Source: Paraspadella gotoi
Lineage: Eukaryota > Chaetognatha
DNA length: 64,000 nt
Assembly: GCA_051294375.1 (NCBI GenBank)
Contig: CM119267.1
Location: forward strand, 26,241,293 to 26,305,292
Direction of reading: 5' to 3'
Positions 60,747 to 64,000 of this stretch are shown here, one piece after another; position 1 is the first letter of the stretch, and every line of letters begins with the position of its first letter. Made by a program: the position numbers and the translations under genes. Below the pieces are notes generated by a model. The model was not told the DNA's origin and ran no database searches. It was given only the letters and a program-made list of their open reading frames with translations.

Positions 60747-63700
60747 GAGGCCGAGCTACCTCGACTCTCTCTCTCTTTTCCCTCAACAGCCACATGACCT
60801 CAGACTTGACTTGACTTGATAGGCGTTCGTGCCTCACTCTCTCAATGCTGTCGTCGTATGTGTCGCGCCTCGATTTGATCTATCGAGATCCATTCCGCAA
60901 AGAATTACATCTAACTCGAACACTTTGAAAACTCTAGCTTCTTCAACTTCTCTTCCTGAGCTCATTAGACCAGCTATCTCACAGCTTCTCCGGTGCTTGC
61001 TTATATAATTCGGGCTATACTCTTTTCCCACAAACGCATCCTTCCTTTCTCGATGAGTCACTGGCCTTACACCCACATACCTTATAGTGGTTAATCAGGT
61101 TTGCTTCCTGACTGAAAGATTACATCACATTTTCCGCAACTGAAAGACTTCTTCTGACTGGATACCTTCGTGAATTCCTTTTTTGTGTGTCACAAGACCG
61201 GCTCTCGACTTGCATTCTGTTCTCCACAGTAAGACAAATAAATCTATTTTCTCTTCTCCCAACATTCCTTGTTATGCTGTCCCCCCTCCACTTATGCCCT
61301 AGACTCTTTTCCCATTCCTAACGGTGGTCCATCCTCTCCTTTACTCGAATTCTCCATAGCTTTCGGTCTTTTGTCATACTCCTATATCGCACACATCCAT
61401 CCCAGCTCTCTTAATATTTTTCTCCAGTAGTGGTGGGTCCTTCTGTTTCCTTTACACTTTTAACTCCATTTCTCTAGTTCGCTCATCCATCCAAGGATTA
61501 CAGCCTTGGCTATTCGGTCATCCTCCATCCTCATCACATGTCCTATCCTTTCTAAACACTCTCTTTTCAATTTTCCATCTTATGCTTTTTATCCTCAGGT
61601 GAGATCTCACATCCTGCATGTTAACACCTTCCTCCTGCATTTGAATCAACGGAGGCTTATTCCTCGTTCTCACACAACAAATCTATATGCTTTGTCTACA
61701 AAAGCTCTGAAGAGATTTTATTTCCCTTAGAGTCCAAACTCTTACGGCAATGTCCAAAAAGAGAGTTTTCTACGCATGCTTCTATTATTCTTGCCTGCAT
61801 CCTCTTGGATAGGCTCGACCCACTGAGCTGTTTTTAAGCTTCCACAAGTCTTATTTGCTCTCTTTGATTCTGTTCTTCACATCGTCCTTCCATCCCATCC
61901 AGTCTGCCTAACATCCTCACCCCCACCACTACCTTCTCTACAAATTCAAGTTTCTCTTCTTGTCATCATTGTTCCTTTCCATCATATCTCCCATGACCTC
62001 CTTAACTATTCCCACTCCTCCTTCCACTTCCTTTTCATCCCCTACTAGAGTTGTGTCATCACAAAAGGGCTCTTATCAATAACTATTCCAATGGACTCTG
62101 AATTTCTTTTGCCCACATTTCTCCCTGTATGAAGCTTCCGGTGTACCAGTTGTGTACTGTATTCAAATGTCATTCCCATTTCTCTTCCGCTCGAGATTTC
62201 CTTTCTATCGCTTGCTTGTCTCATCCACCTGCTGGTGATATTATGTTGAATAAAATCACAGGAGGTTGGGCATCCTTCCCTTAATCCTCTTTGTGGCACC
62301 CAGCTTTCACTAGTCCCCTCTTTCCCTCTTACAGCATATTCCGTCGTTTCATGTAGATTTACCAACACCTTCAGGAGGCGCCATTCAGTCCATACCTCTC
62401 CAAGAGCCTCCACAAGGCGGGCTTGTTGACTCTAGGATATGCTTTTCTCAGGTCGAGCAGTCTTGCTACTGGGTTGAAAGTGTCCACACCCCTCACCCTC
62501 CTTGCTTCCAGGTCTAAAGCATCTTCCTGCATTCTAAACATCATCTGTGTGGCATCTGCTGTTGATCTTCCGCTCCTGATCCGCGATTGATCGTCGTCCA
62601 GAAGCTCCATGTCTTCTGCCCATTTCTTTAGCCTGCTAGCTACAGTCCTCGCCAGTACTCTGCTTGCCAGGATAATAGGCAAACACCTCTGAAATTGTTG
62701 GGTCGTTCTTACCCTTTTCTTTCCATATTGGTACAAACATAAACCTTCTTTTTAAGCTGTCCTCCCAACTATCCGCATCCCTTTCAAACATGAAGAACCC
62801 AATCTTGACCAGCTCGTCTAATACAGGATTCCTCCTCCTCTCAGCAAGTACACCAGTCTGACTCCATCTTCCCTGAGCATGCCTCTCTCATTCTAGCACT
62901 AATTCCTTCACTATTTCTTCTTTCTCTGGGCTTTGTTAAGAGACTCTCGCCACTTCTCCGTCCTTGCATCTTTTCTTAGGTCTGTTCACAGTCCACAGCC
63001 TTCATGATCTCGTCCGGGCAGTTCTCAAACCTTTCGCACCCAACTTTGAGAATTGAGCTTTGAAATCTTCCTTTGTTAGCGTAGTTACATTTCTTTTCTT
63101 CACCCTCTTGTCCCTAGCTGACGTAACACCTTATACATTTTGCCTATGTCACCCCTGTTTCCTGCATCGCACACTCCTTATAATTTTCCATCCACCATCC
63201 CTTTCCCAATCTTCTCTTCGTCTTATTCCATAAGTTTCTTGCCGCTTTTAGCTCTATCCTCACTCTTCTCAGCTCTTCCCCTTCCTGTCGACTCTCCATC
63301 ATCTGGTTCCTCTTGTCCAGTAATTCCGTTACACCTCTTTTCATGAACACTTATCTCATCCTCTCTTCCTGCCATCCATGGATCTGACACGCCTCTGTCT
63401 CTCTTGCCACATGCTGATTCCGCCGCCTCATCACGCATTTCGCTAATCTGCACCAGTTGGATGAATAAATTGTCCGTGTCATCTTTGTTCAGCTCAAGCT
63501 TTTTCCTCACTTCCCCTTGATATTTTCTTCCGTTTCCTCGTCTTTTAACAGCTCCCATCTTATCTCCGCTCTCTTACCTTCACGAAATTCTTCCTCCACT
63601 TCTTGTTCTTCAACTTGAGGACCATCTTATTTTGCTTGTGGTCGGATAGAAACAGATTCGCCTACCGTCTTTACTTTTTTCACAAAATGATGTCGTTGGT

Positions 63701-64000
63701 TCATCCTCATGAATGAAGCCGTCGAGCTCATACCAGTTTCCGTTTAGGTCGAGAACCAAGTTCCCTGTTTTTTCTTTGTAGAGACTATTTACCCCAGCAT
63801 ACGCCATTTTCTTCACACCAAGTCATCAATTCTCTCCCTTGCTCATTTGATCTAACCAGTCCAAACACTCCTGTTTGTCCGGTTCTCCCTTCATCTCTTC
63901 CGATGTGTGCATTGAAATCGCCCCCTCAATTAGAGCAGGTTCCTCACGCTTGGCCCAGTTCATGTGTTCCTTCAGCGATTCTCCTCGTTCTCCTTATTTA
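60747..64000 (-). mobile_element. degenerate non-LTR retrotransposon (APE endonuclease + RT), runs off the window
   Basis: Coding strand is minus. Near 63950-63790 the endonuclease reads GDFNAHIGRDEGRTGQTGVF then GRELMTWCEENGVCWGK, followed by a region ending in a SDHKQNKMVLKLK-type active-site motif at about 63630. A linker (63560-62950) leads to RT: DQSRIRSGRSTADATQMMFR (62600-62540, fingers motif), LDLRKAYPRVNKPALWRLLE (motif A region), GLREGCPTSC (62290, motif B) and FVMTQL (62060, remnant of the DD box). Frames change repeatedly, so it is inactive. GRSTADA with this endonuclease suggests a CR1/Jockey/RTE-type clade. Its 3' end at 60747 truncates the preceding repeat. Confidence 0.85.

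Overview
The window is AT-rich nuclear DNA from a eukaryote, almost certainly an invertebrate animal. It holds intron-containing orthologues of metazoan genes (the APC/C co-activator Cdh1/FZR1, spliceosomal U2 A' protein, the NSL-complex subunit KANSL3, a clavesin-like CRAL-TRIO lipid carrier, and a coiled-coil protein with a dynein-stalk-like tail) in a sea of transposons, tRNA-derived SINEs, minisatellites and CT/GA microsatellites. I cannot name the phylum from sequence alone.

Layout. 1-3579: dispersed repeats, GACGAAAAC-type simple repeats and a CT tract; no gene. 3580-10533 (+): coiled-coil protein in two recognisable exons; its intron holds a TA-flanked element with a DIRS-like retroelement nested in it, a SINE and a 22-bp minisatellite. 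11021-12619 (+): single-exon FZR1. 12620-16403: transposons and hairpins. 16404-33016 (+): CRAL-TRIO gene; four clean exons, then a GC-rich 3' block at about 22.27-22.82 kb with reading-frame breaks, and a serine-rich exon at 32.8 kb. Its introns carry two related TIR elements with a degenerate minus-strand gene and a Penelope-like retroelement split by a 3.65 kb foldback element. 33017-37737: TIR elements and AT-rich DNA. 37738-42540 (+): SNRPA1, complete in six exons, with a TTAA-flanked element in intron 3. 42620-44755: hAT-type element with a perfect 8-bp target duplication. 46174-60528 (+): first seven exons of KANSL3, continuing past the window; its last two visible introns contain a minisatellite, foldback SINEs, a TA element with two SINE copies, and a three-level nest (small TIR element, then an element with direct terminal repeats, then another TIR element). 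60747-64000 (-): decayed non-LTR retrotransposon.

All five host genes read on the + strand. They have no evident shared pathway: cell-cycle proteolysis, splicing, chromatin acetylation, lipid transport and a putative cytoskeletal role. The unusual content is in the mobile DNA: several insertions can be dated relative to each other because target duplications and empty-site comparisons are preserved. Coordinates of exons come from reading frame, splice consensus and similarity to remembered family sequence; no search was run.
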